Assembly (NCBI GenBank): GCA_022495005.1
Contig: JAGYXB010000375.1
Span: 248,001 to 312,000 of the forward strand
Length of the DNA stretch: 64,000 nt
Direction: 5' to 3'
Source of the DNA: Rhyacophila brunnea
Lineage: Eukaryota > Arthropoda > Insecta > Trichoptera > Rhyacophilidae
In this document: positions 44,400 to 54,260 of the stretch, piece after piece
Numbering within the stretch: the first letter of the stretch is position 1
Layout: every line of letters begins with the position of its first letter
Made by a program: the position numbers and the translations under genes
Notes under the pieces: generated by a model
Told to the model about the DNA's origin: nothing
Seen by the model: the letters and a program-made list of their open reading frames with translations, nothing else
Database searches by the model: none

Positions 44400-45836
44400 A
44401 TATTCATTTATTTCTTCTTCTTGGTCGTGCACTCATGGCTGAGGATAGTGACCACATTTAAATTTCGCCATCCTTTGAGCGACCAAGACTTTCCATCCTT
44501 CTCGATCTTCCGCTTCTCTCAGGGCAGAATGGATGGTGCCCCCTGTCAACTCTTTTACTCGGTCGCTCCATCGCGCAGACGCTCTTCCTCTGCTTCGCCT
44601 TCCCTGGAGGCTACCCAAAACTACCAGTCTCTCCAGGTTGTCCGATCCGCGCCTGACAATATGTCCAAAAAACTGCAGAATTCTTCTCAGACATATCGTC
44701 GAGAGCCGTTCCTTTATCTTCAGTCTCTGGATGATTGACTGGTTTGTCCTGTGCTCCGTCCAAGAAATGCGAAGCATTCGGCGCCAACACCACATCTCAA
44801 AGGCATCAATTGCCTTCCGTTCTCTTGCCTTCAGGGTCCACGACTCGACTCCGTATAGAAATATCGAGAACACTAATGTATGCACAAGCATCATTTTTGT
44901 GGCAATCGAAATTCCCCGATCCTTCCATATAGTGATAAGGCGTGTGGTCACATTTTTTGCAATCTGTGTGCGCCTTCTTAATTCCGCTTCGCATCCTCCC
45001 TTTCCACTGATGGTCGATCCAAGATATACAAACTCGTCGACTGTTTCGAGGTTTTGGAGTGTACTTAGTGTTGGTAGAAGGTTGTCCCGATCAACAACCA
45101 TTAACTTGGTATTATTCCTATTAATAAGGAGGCCGTATTTGCGACTCTCTTCCTCTACCCGGTGTAGCAGCTTTGTGAGTTCTCTTTCATCAGCAGCGAT
45201 TAGTGTGGTATCATCTGCGAAACTTAAGTTTTTATTTTCTGGCCACCAATTGATATTCCGCCTTGCCAATGATCTTCGCATTATATGCTCTCCATATATA
45301 TTGAATAACTGGGGAGATAAAACACATCCCTGACGAACTCCCTTCTCGGTTCGGAAACTCTCAGAAAACGCACTATTTACTCTTACCTTTGTGTGGCTAT
45401 TGTTATATAAGTTTTTGATGAGACAGGTAAGGTGTGATGGAACTCCCATTTCCAGAAGTACCTTCCACATACAGTTCCATCTTATGCAGTCGAATGCCTT
45501 CTGATAGTCAATAAAGCATAACATCATAGGGGTATTAAACTCTCTGCATTTTTCAATTAGTTGTCTGATGTTTAGAATTTGCTCTCGAGTTCCCTTGCCC
45601 GTAACATAACCTGCTTGTTCCTTGGGTATTTGTCGGTCGATGAAATGCTTCACACGTCTGCTGATTGTATGTAATATGATCTTGCATGCATGTGGAATAA
45701 GTGAGATTGTTCAATAGTTTTCAAATTTACGTGAGGAACCTTTTTTGTGCACGGGGATCAAAATTGACTCTGTCTAGTCCTTGGGCCATACACCACTTTT
45801 CCAGATCATGTTGCATAATTGATTGCATCATTTAAT
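44400..45836 (-). mobile_element. RTE-type non-LTR retrotransposon, 5'-truncated
   Basis: The best preserved coding element in the window. The open frame (44433-45653) is the C-terminal 406 codons. Upstream, the same frame continues to about 45830 through two stop codons that look like single-base changes (DxTESILIPVHKKG and ENYxTISLIPHACKIIL, x = stop). The 5' part (endonuclease and finger region) is missing. The 3' end runs to an AAATAAATG tail near 44400. A related broken copy is at 40471-41613. Confidence 0.92.
44433..45653 (-). CDS. Reverse transcriptase, C-terminal part (RTE-type ORF2)
   Basis: Would copy element RNA into DNA at the target site. The Met at residue 1 is only the first Met of a frame that is open from the left of the domain; the true start lies upstream and is lost. 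Visible reverse-transcriptase motifs: EQAGYVTGKGTREQI at about 12-26, FIDYQKAFDCI at 47-57 (first catalytic Asp in DYQKAF), GVRQGCVLSPQLFNIY at 105-120, FADDTTLIA at 145-153 (catalytic DD), then YLGSTISG near 212-219. The C-terminal tail has FLYGVESWTL, AFEMWCWRRMLRISW, ILQFFGHIVRRG and a final W...R stretch. All core catalytic residues of the palm are present, so only upstream losses make it dead. Several minus and plus strand ORFs across it are shadows. An intact ORF suggests relative youth compared with 14600-15304. Confidence 0.9.
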   Translation of the reverse strand: MKHFIDRQIPKEQAGYVTGKGTREQILNIRQLIEKCREFNTPMMLCFIDYQKAFDCIRWNCMWKVLLEMGVPSHLTCLIKNLYNNSHTKVRVNSAFSESFRTEKGVRQGCVLSPQLFNIYGEHIMRRSLARRNINWWPENKNLSFADDTTLIAADERELTKLLHRVEEESRKYGLLINRNNTKLMVVDRDNLLPTLSTLQNLETVDEFVYLGSTISGKGGCEAELRRRTQIAKNVTTRLITIWKDRGISIATKMMLVHTLVFSIFLYGVESWTLKARERKAIDAFEMWCWRRMLRISWTEHRTNQSIIQRLKIKERLSTICLRRILQFFGHIVRRGSDNLERLVVLGSLQGRRSRGRASARWSDRVKELTGGTIHSALREAEDREGWKVLVAQRMAKFKCGHYPQP

Positions 45837-45841
45837 TAATT

Positions 45842-46045
45842 AACTATTTTTTTTTATTCAACGAATAATTCATAAGATTTAAGAATGTAACATTCTAATT
45901 ATTGAACATAGATAAATCTGAAAACACTTCTGAGAAAATATATCATAACCAATAGTAAAAAATACGACACCCAGCAGGAATCGAACCTGCATTGCTCGGG
46001 ATTCGCGCCCATGCACGTAGACCACTATGCTATAGGCGTCATACT
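45842..46045 (-). repeat. tRNA-derived SINE family S1, near full length
   Basis: On the minus strand: head GACGCCTATAGCATAGTGGT (A box), B box AGGTTCGATTCCTGCTGGGT, then TGTCGTATTTTTTACTATTGG, body ATTTTCTCAGAAGTGTTTTC, and tail ending GAATAAAAAAAAATAGTT. It aligns with 48887-49085 and 62520-62700 over body and tail. Its head differs from the 48.9-kb head. Not a functional tRNA: it runs straight into the SINE body. Confidence 0.85.
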
Positions 46046-46389
46046 TCATTGCGACAAATTTTAACTAATGGTTCTTAATACTCTCTAAAGCGCTTTCCTA
46101 ATTGAGATTTTTTCAAGTGTTTTCAGAATTATTTATTTATTTTATTAGAAAATGAGAATAATAATCCCCGCTGTTGAAAATTCTGTCGGGGATTGCAATT
46201 GTTAGTACAGGGTGTTCACCGAGAAGGTTTACTACTTTAATTTTGTATAACTTTATAGAAAATGAAAACAAAATGGTTTAATGCTGATAAATGTTTTATT
46301 AAAAATGTTGGGAATTACGTATGGAAGACAATGTCAGCTAAATGTCCGCCTCTGTTAACCTCACAAATACGGGCTCTTTTTGCAACATT

Positions 46390-46740
46390 TTCATCATATT
46401 ATGTTCACACATTTCAACGGGTATTTCACTAATTTAGTCACGAATGTTTGCTGATGTGTTTCTGGTTTATTGGTATAAACCTAACTCTTTAGATATCCCC
46501 ACAAAAAGAAGTTCGGGGCTGTTAAATCCGGCGACCGTGGAGGCCAATCGACACCACCATGTCTTGTTGTGGAAACAGATCTCTCAGTAATACCATTGTA
46601 ACATTGGCTGTATGTGAAGTGGTACGATCTTGTTGGAACCACATGTCAACCAAGCCTAAAGCATTCGATTCTGGTGTCAAAAAGTTGTTAATCATGTTAC
46701 GATAACGTTCTCCATTAACAGTTACCGTAATGCCATTTAT
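46390..46740 (-). pseudogene. Tc1/mariner-like transposase remnant
   Basis: Reads GITVTVNGERYRNMINNFLT, then VDMWFQQDRTTSHTANVTMV (second catalytic Asp in FQQD), LLRDLFPQQD, then after a frameshift DWPPRSPDLTAPNFFLWGYL and, beyond a stop, VYTNKPETHQQ. These motifs fit the mariner-like group whose proteins carry 'WPPRSPDLTPLDFFLWGY'. The residues LTAPN replace the usual LTPLD. N-terminal DNA-binding region not recognised. Dead. Confidence 0.85.
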
Positions 46741-47007
46741 TCATTTGTTCATCTTGAAAAGAGCCAATGATTCATCCAGACCACATAGCGGCCAATTTGG
46801 CCTCTAATTATCTGCCTCTTTCTTCAAAATCATTCACTAAACGATAAATAGTGGGTTTTGATGGCACATTATTTCTACCCAAAATTTTATATCAATTTCT
46901 AGTCGTCGCGATAATAATTGATGATTGATTTTGATAAAATGTTTTTACGATTAAAACATATTGGTTTATCGAATATTTTTCCATAATAAATTTGCCACGT
47001 CTATACT

Positions 47008-47667
47008 GGGTCTAGGACGATTTGGAGCCGGGACAACTGGACGCCGCGCAATTCGAAACTAAATAGACGTTAGGTATGTATAGGTACTTTAATAAAAATA
47101 TTATTATTTATATTTAAATTAATATATTATGATTTAAAAGTTAGTGAGAATTTAAATATGCACACGTAAATAATGATTTAATCGTGCATATGTTTAAGTT
47201 TCAACGAAATAAAGAGTTTTTTTATTTTTATATAAAGCCTAAGAAAGTAATTGAGTGGTTCACAAGCATAGTGAACCAAGTCCATTCTGGTTATTTTTGA
47301 GTAAGCTAGGTTCAAACATAATATTTGAGTATTTCTTTTTCTGTAAGGGTATGTTTCCCCTTACATAATAACTTCAATGTACTCAAACTAACACTTCAGA
47401 AGTGCAACCTTTCCCTTACAGAATTAGATATGCTCAAATATTATGTTTGAACCTAGCTTACTCAAAAATAACCAGAATGGACTTGGTTCACTATGCTTGT
47501 GAACCACTCAATTCTCAATCCGCGATACAAAAAAAAACATTATGTTAAGAGTAAAATGAATTAAAACTACTAAGTAGTAGATAGAAACTGATTAAAATTC
47601 TTCGACTACATTCTGTTTACGTGTCTACGACAGTGCGGCGACCAATTGTCCTGGCGTCCAGTTGCCT
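47008..47667. mobile_element. MITE family A, copy 3, nested in the transposon and itself invaded
   Basis: Starts GGGTCTAGGACGATTTGGAG and ends GTCCTGGCGTCCAGTTGCCT, flanked by ATACT on both sides (47003-47007, 47668-47672). Without the 257-bp foldback (47253-47509) it is about 399 bp and aligns with 4609-5001. It sits inside the mariner-like element 46208-47758. Confidence 0.88.
47253..47509. mobile_element. Foldback MITE inside MITE A
   Basis: 257 bp with about 78-bp perfect inverted arms (GAGTGGTTCACAAGCATAGT ... AAACATAATATTTGAG) continuing imperfectly to about 110 bp per arm. AATT stands on both sides (47249-47252, 47510-47513), while the uninterrupted relative at 4845 reads GTAATTCTCAATCCGC, so AATT is the likely 4-bp duplication. 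The perfect arms suggest a recent insertion, the youngest of the three nested layers. Confidence 0.93.
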
Positions 47668-47759
47668 ATACTTCATGATTTAGAAATATGAACTGTCAAA
47701 ATTCGTTGTTACCAAAATGGTGACCAAACAAAGTAGTAAAGCTTTCCGGCGAACACCCT

Positions 47760-48503
47760 ATTCATTGATTTTAGTTTTTGTTCATATCGTATTCTATTCA
47801 AGTGACATTGATAGCAATCAAATTCGCAATTGTGGTAATTATCAATTGATATTTTTCTTTGGAAACCGGCGCCGCTGACGCAGTAATGAAAAGCGATTTT
47901 CCCTGAGTGTTATTGCGACGCATTGGAGCACTTGTTACCGACAGCTTACAATAATATAATGGCCCGTTTGTTTCGCTCAGTCGCTGCCGGGACTCAGCGC
48001 GTATAATAAATAAGCCCTTGGAAAATATTCAGACATTTTCTTTCGGGTGAAATGCAATTTTCCTTGCAATGAAAACAACGTTGCCTAATGCGACGTAAAC
48101 GGAAAATAAAAACGCGCATTAATAACGTACTATAATAGGCGCGTAACCTTTTAAAAGACCCAGAAGAAAAATAGCTGGTGATTATGCCCTATCCACGAGA
48201 ATTTTCATACAATCACGTAGGTACTTACTATACAGAAAATAATACATTAAGTGGGTAGTGTGGGTACGAAGCATCTTTGTTATATAAGATAATGAAGCCG
48301 AGTTTTTAAAATAAGCACGATTGTTTACCAGTAGCGAAGAGTGCCTGTTGAACGAACGTAAACGATAGTTTACAGAATAATACATAGTGCACATATTGAC
48401 AGCAACAAAATGTATTATTCTTTATATTTTGTGTAAACAAAGTGTACCGACAAAATAGTTGTATATTTTATTCACAGGTGCCACTATTAATTTATAATAA
48501 TAT
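47760..48503. other. Mostly single-copy segment with a GC-richer part
   Basis: 47860-48160 carries GGAAACCGGCGCCGCTGACG, CGTTTGTTTCGCTCAGTCGC and AATGCGACGTAAACGGAAAA, without a repeat partner in the window and without a frame. It could be conserved noncoding host DNA. The remainder (48160-48500) has a 70-codon minus-strand ORF of unknown nature. Confidence 0.3.
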
Positions 48504-48507
48504 TTAA

Positions 48508-48871
48508 GACGGTACTTCAGTGAAACGGCAAATAATTTTCAACTATAGGTGCGACGAAATTTCGGACTGGCTGGCAATCGGAGAGCGAAAGTCGAGCTGT
48601 GAACACGTCAATTTGTTTTGTGATGGCGACGGGGGAATTAATTCTTAAATCGTGTCAAGATGACTAAAAAACGTTACCCATTTACTTGAAAAATAAAACA
48701 TGTCAATGAATATATTATTATTATAAGTAATAGAACAATAAACATAACATTCAATGGACGCATGTTGACTTTTTATGACAAATTATGTTTTGTTCTGCAC
48801 GCGTCATTTGCACAATCTTCGCGTCGCGTAGTCACGATCGTTTTAGACCGTGCCCCAGCTGACATATAGCC
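48508..48871. mobile_element. MITE family T, copy 3
   Basis: 364 bp flanked by TTAA (48504-48507, 48872-48875), reverse orientation to the other two copies. Starts GACGGTACTTCAGTGAAACG and ends GACATATAGCC. It keeps the centre TTTACTTGAAAAATAAAACA, which copy 1 at 23.9 kb lacks. Confidence 0.85.
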
Positions 48872-48886
48872 TTAACATTAATAAAC

Positions 48887-49085
48887 TATTTCTTTTATTC
48901 AACGAATAATTCACAATATTTTGAGAATGTAACATTCCGTATATTAAACATACATAGCTTGAAAACACTAGAAAAAATCACATTTGAAAAAAAAATACGA
49001 TGCTCAACGGGATTTGAACCCGTATAACCACTGGTATCGCGCCAACTGTGCATTAACCCATAATGCTACGAGCCTCCTATCTAAT
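48887..49085 (-). repeat. tRNA-derived SINE family S1, near full length
   Basis: On the minus strand: head GGAGGCTCGTAGCATTATGG (A box), TTGGCGCGATACCAGTGGTT, B box GGGTTCAAATCCCGTTGAGC, T-rich stretch, body with AGTGTTTTCAAGCTATGTAT, tail GAATGTTACATTCTC-like text and GAATAAAAGAAATAGTTT. The best reference for the whole S1 structure. Confidence 0.88.
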
Positions 49086-49254
49086 TAAGAAAATTTAAAC
49101 TAGTAGGTTATACATGAAATACTTATCAAATTGGGTTATTATTGAATCTCGATTTTCGTGTATTAAATCAAGGAATATTAATTACCCTAATTAATAACCG
49201 ACGCCCAGCTCTCGCCAAATATTTTTAATTATAACGTCTACTTGAACTTACTAA

Positions 49255-49535
49255 CAATTTTTAATAAGCCATTTCTTTTATTCAATGAATAATTCACAAG
49301 ATTTTGAGAATGTTATTGACTAAAATATAAGCATTTCATATATATTGATAAGCATTTCATGTATGACCTACTAGCTTAAATTGTCGTAATTGGATAGAAG
49401 GCTCGTAGCATAATTGGTTAATACACAGTTGGCTCGATACCAGTGTTTATACGGGCTCTATTTTGTTTCAAAAATGATTTTTCTAGTGGGTGTATATCTG
49501 AGGTATTTTCAAGTTATCTATATTTAACATTAAAT
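49255..49535 (+). repeat. Two S1 SINE pieces in opposite orientation
   Basis: 49255-49318 is a minus-strand tail only (CATTTCTTTTATTCAATGAA). 49385-49535 on the plus strand has the head (GGCTCGTAGCATAATTGGTT), a reduced B-box zone (TATACGGGCTCTATTTTG) and the body (TTCTAGTGGGTGTATATCTG, TTCAAGTTATCTATATTT). Both truncated. Confidence 0.75.
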
Positions 49536-49904
49536 TTAATGTGATGGATTGGAAAAGTAATAATATGTACATTAAATGATTACGATCATGCCTTTAAGGG
49601 TTGAGGGAAGATAATAATATTATTTCACTACTAATTGAGGAATTATTCTTCTTCTTTGCCGTGACTTTGGTTGTTTGGCCATGCACAAAACTCAACATTC
49701 CGTCTTCACCATATTCCACCTAATTCTCGAAGGCTTTTATACAAATTGAGAACATATGCGATTGTAATACAGTAGTTGCTTAGCCTCTGTAGTAATGTTA
49801 TTATTCTTCCAAATTAATTCCAGTTTTGACAAAGCGTTTTTCCCTTTTGGCATTTTCATGAGAAGCTATGGCTTAGACAAAAATAGTCAGAATATACTCA
49901 TTTA
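49536..49904. other. Unassigned spacer
   Basis: Nothing recognised. Confidence 0.3.
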
Positions 49905-50110
49905 AAGGATTATTGCGTTGGCCTATAGTGTCGTGGGTCCCAGGTTGGAATCCTTGTTCTGACAAGTACACATATTGTTTTTCAATTTGTGTGTAAATCA
50001 GAATATGGACTTAATACGTTGAGCAAGTGGCTGACATCCATTTCTCGTAAAAACAAAATCTGTTAATACAAACCTCCACTCTGTGAAAGCCCATATGATC
50101 TTATTAAAAT
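49905..50110 (+). repeat. tRNA-derived SINE, family S2, near full length
   Basis: Worn head (GGCCTATAGTGTCGTGGGTC, B-box region CAGGTTGGAATCCTTGTTCT), then the full body and the 3' part GTTGAGCAAGTGGCTGACAT, AACAAAATCTGTTAATACAA, CCTCCACTCTGTG and GCCCATATGATCTTATTAAA. This last tract also appears at 742-775 in the other orientation. Confidence 0.8.
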
Positions 50111-50224
50111 CGGACATGGTCTAAAAAAATGTGAATCTTCTACTAGACATGCTCCAAATAAGATTGTTCATACAATTTTTTAACGTCTCCAAACGACTTA
50201 TTCAGGAATACTGTGTACTAACAA

Positions 50225-50465
50225 AACCTAGAGTTTACGTAAAACATTTAGATTCGTAAATGGCTTAGCTTGTCTCATGATGAAACCTAGAAGCTTACTT
50301 GCACGTTGAGGTATATAATTGACGTGTGAGTGAAAAGATAATGTTGAGTCAAACGTTCTAGCATGATCCTTTACCTCGGATTGACACTTTAACACCCCAT
50401 TTGACATCAAATCTATCGAATATCTTGGCCGAGAAAAGGTGACATAGACACATTTGTCTTAAGAT
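50225..50465 (-). pseudogene. Non-LTR retrotransposon fragment, N1-like reverse transcriptase tail
   Basis: Reads TFSRPRYSIDLMSNGVLKCQ, then SEVKDHARTFDSTLSFHSHV, then ASKLLGFIMRQAKPFTNLNVLRKL and a stop. It lines up with the 23185-23400 region of the N1 copy (SSVSDLGITFESKLTFISHI ... LKMLGFVMRTSRVF). No other part of the element remains. Confidence 0.75.
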
Positions 50466-50694
50466 CACCGATACATAATATTATGTATACTTTTAATATA
50501 CACTTATAATAAAACTAATGTTTCTCCAATCGCAAAGACTGTAGTTATCTATTATCGTACATATTTAAATAATTTACCAACGACATTTTTTCGATTGCCA
50601 AAGTAGCTTGATTTCGAAGAGCGTCGATGAGTAGGTATTAAAAATGACCAATAGCTAAAATTTGTAGCTATTAGTATGTCACACCATAGCATAT

Positions 50695-50815
50695 TGGATG
50701 AATGCGACAATTGGGGCGTTTACCCGTGGAGATGCAGGGCTCGATTCCCGGCCGGGTGGCTTACTTTTAAAAAGATGTTTTCTATTGGTTATAATATACT
50801 CTCTCAGAAAGTGTT
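50695..50815 (+). repeat. tRNA-derived SINE, S1-type body
   Basis: Head with GACAATTGGGGCGTTTACCC and B box GGGCTCGATTCCCGGCCGGG, then GGCTTACTTTTAAAAAG and the S1 body TTTTCTATTGGTTATAATAT, CTCAGAAAGTGTTTTTC. The head is of a third type compared with 45.8 kb and 48.9 kb. Confidence 0.7.
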
Positions 50816-51435
50816 TTTCTAAATTATATAATGACAATTTTTTTTCTAAAAGTATGTAATATAAATTGATTCCTCGCATGCATAGCCAAACGGACATGAA
50901 ACATATACATGGCACCAATACGTAACGGACTATGCCACGATATAATATATCAGTGGTTTCCAAACTTTATGTTACTACGCATCCCTTTAAAAAAAATCTA
51001 ATCTTGGAGCCTCCCCTCCCCCTTTATTTCATTAATAATAATAGACATCTTTTTAAATAGTTAAAAATCTACAATACATAAATGAAAAAAAAATATAAAA
51101 ATAAACAAGGTTGTTATAATTTAAATTAGTTTTTCATGCGATGAATGTGCTTGTTAGTACAAAGTGCTCTTTTTCTACTAAACGGGATCGATATTTGAAT
51201 TTCATTTCAGATAATGCAGAAAATCCCGTTTCGCATAAATATGATGTTACGAATCTTAGCAGTACTTTACTTACAACTTGCATTGCTTTTCTTGATAAAG
51301 TATTTTATTATTCTTCACTTAGATCCACCAAAATTCAACTAGGGTTTTTGCTTCAATGAATTATCGCATGATAATTCTACCAATTTTTCCTTTTCAATCC
51401 AAATTCATCATCGTTGATTGACAAATGGCTTCTAT
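50816..51435. other. Unassigned stretch
   Basis: AT-rich, with a 72-codon ORF (51141-51359) of unknown nature and a run TTGGAGCCTCCCCTCCCCCT near 51005. Confidence 0.3.
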
Positions 51436-51505
51436 CATGGGCCCCACATCCTGAAGCGGGCCCCCAGGCCAGGATCTTTGGCGGGCCCTCCTACCTATTA
51501 TTGAG
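51436..51505. mobile_element. MITE family B, left end only
   Basis: CATGGGCCCCACATCCTGAA then GCGGGCCCCCAGGCCAGGAT, ending at CCTACCTATTATTG. The body and the right end are gone. Confidence 0.8.
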
Positions 51506-51649
51506 TGAGTCAAAATGTTGATCAGCCATTATTCAAAACTACTAATTCCTAGTTGTAGCACTATGAAACTGAGCCATTGATTACTATCACGTGACCCGAG
51601 GCTGTATGTATTTCAGCCTATCGGACCCTTTTGAATAAGACAGGATCGG

Positions 51650-51893
51650 GAAGTTTTGCGTAACATGAAATCCAGAAAATTACGGCTACATTATGAGATG
51701 ACAAACGTACAGTATTCCCCACCCTGTCTTCCAAAGAATGATCAATGGTAAACTTAGCCGAAGACAACGACGCATTTCTTCTCTTAAGAACCTTTGTGAT
51801 TGGTACAATTACAACTTGACCGAACTATTTCGGGTAGTAGGTGATAAAGTCAAGATCGCTTTGAAGTTGGCCGACCTCCGTAAGGGGTTGGCA
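51650..51893 (+). pseudogene. RTE-type retrotransposon, last codons
   Basis: A frame reads MINGKLSRRQRRISSLKNLC, DWYNYNLTELFRVVGDKVKI and ALKLADLRKGLA then stop. It matches the closing part of RTE/Jockey-type reverse transcriptases ('GKI.G.R..GR....WL..LR.W ... LFR.A..K..IA....NLR.G'). The preceding 51650-51750 (GTAACATGAAATCCAGAAAA) fits only loosely. The rest of the element is lost. Confidence 0.75.
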
Positions 51894-52510
51894 TGATAAG
51901 AAAAAGATAATTCACAGAAAGTTCTAATCTAACTAGTAAAGGTTTTCTTTAACATCTTTAGTTTAAATGCTTATGGTTATGAATGCGATAATAGTATAAA
52001 ATCTGTTCTAAATTTATCTACACAGCAAAATGAATTTATAGACTTAGGCCCTTAGCATTATTTTAAGTTAATTGTGTTAGCGATCGTTTGATATTCTATT
52101 TTGTCGAGTTTAAACGTAGTTTTAAGGATCAATAACTCAGAATAACAGTAAAGGACGCCTAATGTTTGTTTCGCCACGATATACGCCCGTATCAAGTATG
52201 AAGATATACTGGGTGATAGAGAAAATAAGACAATGCTTGCTTAACGAATCGCTGTCAGATGTGTGACAAGAAAATTTGCAGTAGACGACAATTGACTGAG
52301 GCGAGGACTTGGTAAAACGACTGATTGACTCCTCTGTTTCGGAAGAGTTTCAGTACACGGGTACTACAGAGGACACTTCATGCCATTAAAGATAACTGAC
52401 GGCAGAGCAACTCAAGATTATTTTTATTTTCTAAAACTCTTTCCCGTGCAGCATCGCTTCGGGACAAAGAAGTGTGGCACTAAAATCTTTTCATTCTGAC
52501 ACGTTTATAG
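51894..52510. other. Unassigned stretch
   Basis: No repeat or coding signal recognised. Confidence 0.3.
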
Positions 52511-53075
52511 CGCTGGCGAAGGGTGGAGGTAGGCTGTTAAGATCGGACACAAATAGTTCACATTAAACTTTGTTAGTCATACATATTTGCTTTCATTGAA
52601 TTAAAACTACAATATACAGATAGTATCGATTAATTTTTTGAACTAATTAAAACCTGCGTAGACCAAGCCATTAATAGATAATAGTAAAAAAATACTCGTC
52701 TATCTATAAAATTTCTAAAACTATGTCATTAAATCATACATAATGTTGGATATTTTATAGATTTAATAATATTTTTTTATTTATTATTGTTTGGTTTAGG
52801 CAGAATTTAAAAAATGAACCAACAATATGTGTAATATGTATTTTTAATCCAACGAAAACAAATAAGCAGGAATGAAAAAGTGTGCAGAATTTTGTCGTAT
52901 CGCCTAAAGTATACGAAAACTATTATCATTTGGTTTAGGCAGGGTTTATTTGATTTTTTTAAAACTAACCACCACCAAATTATTGTAGTCTTAGTTCAAT
53001 AAAACAAATACGTGTGACTAACAAAATTTAGTGTGCACTATTTATATCGGAACTTAACAGCCTACCTCCACCCTA
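52511..53075. mobile_element. Foldback MITE family C, copy
   Basis: Starts CGCTGGCGAAGGGTGGAGGT and ends TTAACAGCCTACCTCCACCC. It keeps the internal tract ATAGATAATAGTAAAAAAAT and TCTATCTATAAAATTTCTAA in an uninterrupted form, useful for recognising the insertion points in copies 1 and 16602-17930. Confidence 0.8.
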
Positions 53076-53799
53076 TAAACTTTAGAGTATCATGAAAGGC
53101 GGCCGTGCACAAACCGCGGCTGCATAATATCACCGCCATCTTTAGAATAATAAAGCCTCAGCATAACCTTTTGCACAAGCAACGAGTGGTCCACTTTTCA
53201 GCTGTCAAAATCAGATCCCAAATTGCTTGACATATTGATTTGCCCTTTCTCGTTTCAAATTGAATTATAAAACATTCTCAAATCAAATATATAAATTATC
53301 AGTGTTATTTATAAATAATATACATCCCTGTTGTTCATCAGCTGTCAAAGTCAGACTAGTCCTTCACACAAAAACGGGTGGTAATATCGATTTCCAAAAA
53401 ATATGTAGCATTGATCTATGCATTACATTTGTAGAATATGTATTAATGCTAGTGTATTATTTATTATTTATTCTATATATCTATTCAAATCAAACCATTC
53501 CCTGTGTCAAGACAGCTGGAAATATCGATTTGTAATAGCATTTTAAAACTCATATTTTTATTAGCAGTGTATCCATATATTATGAATAGTGTAGGAATAT
53601 GTTTTCTGAAAATAGAATAGAAATAGAACACGACAGACGCATCAGTATCAGAACTCTATAGAGTATAGACAATGACAGGTCGTCCATAGGGCGGAAAGAT
53701 AGGACCAGTCGTGAATGTATCGGCTTTTTCTTCAGTCGGCAATGATAATATGCATGGCAGTGGAGATGGGCCAACTCAAATCATTGATGAGTAATCCAT
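53076..53799. other. Unassigned stretch
   Basis: AT-rich plus-strand ORF 53260-53535 (91 codons, no family motif). No repeat partner found. Confidence 0.3.
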
Positions 53800-54260
53800 C
53801 GTGCTGATACTGAGCAGCCGGCGTCCGCGGCGGCCCGTCGCACAGGTGTGAGGCGGCACCAGGGTAGTCGTCGCCCGGGCGGGGGCGAGAGCCAGGGTGC
53901 GCGCGCACCCCCTTCGATCGATAGGCGCGCGCCTTCGGCCCGGCGCCGCCGCGTCAACGCCCACCGACCGTCCAACTCGCAGACTCGCGACTTGCCTCTC
54001 GTCCTAATATCACGCGGCCCACTCAAAATACTCCGCGAAAAACATCCATTTTAACTCAAATCGGTAACCGACGAAACGTAAAGGTACACACGTCTCGAAT
54101 TCCAGGAAATTACTCACCGGATTTTACCTATCCGCCGTAAGGCTGTGCTGCGAAAATTCATTGCGGGGTAAACGTCAAAATTACGCCCTCCGAACGCGAC
54201 GTCAGTTTGTATGGTCGCGATCGCTTCCCCGAATGAATGCGTAAAGTCCGATGTGATTTG
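53800..54260. promoter_or_regulatory. CpG-rich single-copy block, possible promoter or 5' exon
   Basis: From about 53815 to 54020 the sequence is strongly GC and CG rich (GCGCGCACCC, GGCCCGGCGCCGCCGCGTCA), unlike any repeat in the window, and it stays CG-rich to about 54260 (CCTCCGAACGCGACGTCAGT). Open frames exist on both strands (53776-53964 and 53781-54026 minus, 53848-54054 plus) but carry no motif and no clear splice context. It could be a promoter and 5' UTR of a nearby host gene. Direction and gene are not known. Confidence 0.35.

Larger units (their letters stand above)
46208..47758 (-). mobile_element. Tc1/mariner-like transposon, degenerate and doubly invaded
   Basis: Ends CAGGGTGTTCACCGAGAAGG at the left and the inverse of AGGGTGTTCGCCGGAAAGCT at the right form about 30-bp inverted repeats; TA precedes the left end and follows CACCC at the right. 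On the minus strand, before the inserted MITE, transposase remnants are readable. MITE A copy 3 (47008-47667) sits inside near the 5' side, and that MITE contains a foldback. Without both inserts the element is about 0.9 kb and internally deleted. Confidence 0.85.

Noticed and set aside
44533..45333. 266-codon plus-strand ORF
   Set aside because: Antisense shadow of the reverse transcriptase on the minus strand, which has all the family motifs.
48985..49080. tRNA gene call on the minus strand
   Set aside because: A and B boxes are present, but the cloverleaf is incomplete and the sequence continues into the S1 body and tail.
53781..54026. Arg-rich 81-codon ORF as a host gene
   Set aside because: Arg, Ala and Gly richness is what any frame in CpG-rich DNA gives. 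There is no motif, and competing frames exist on both strands.
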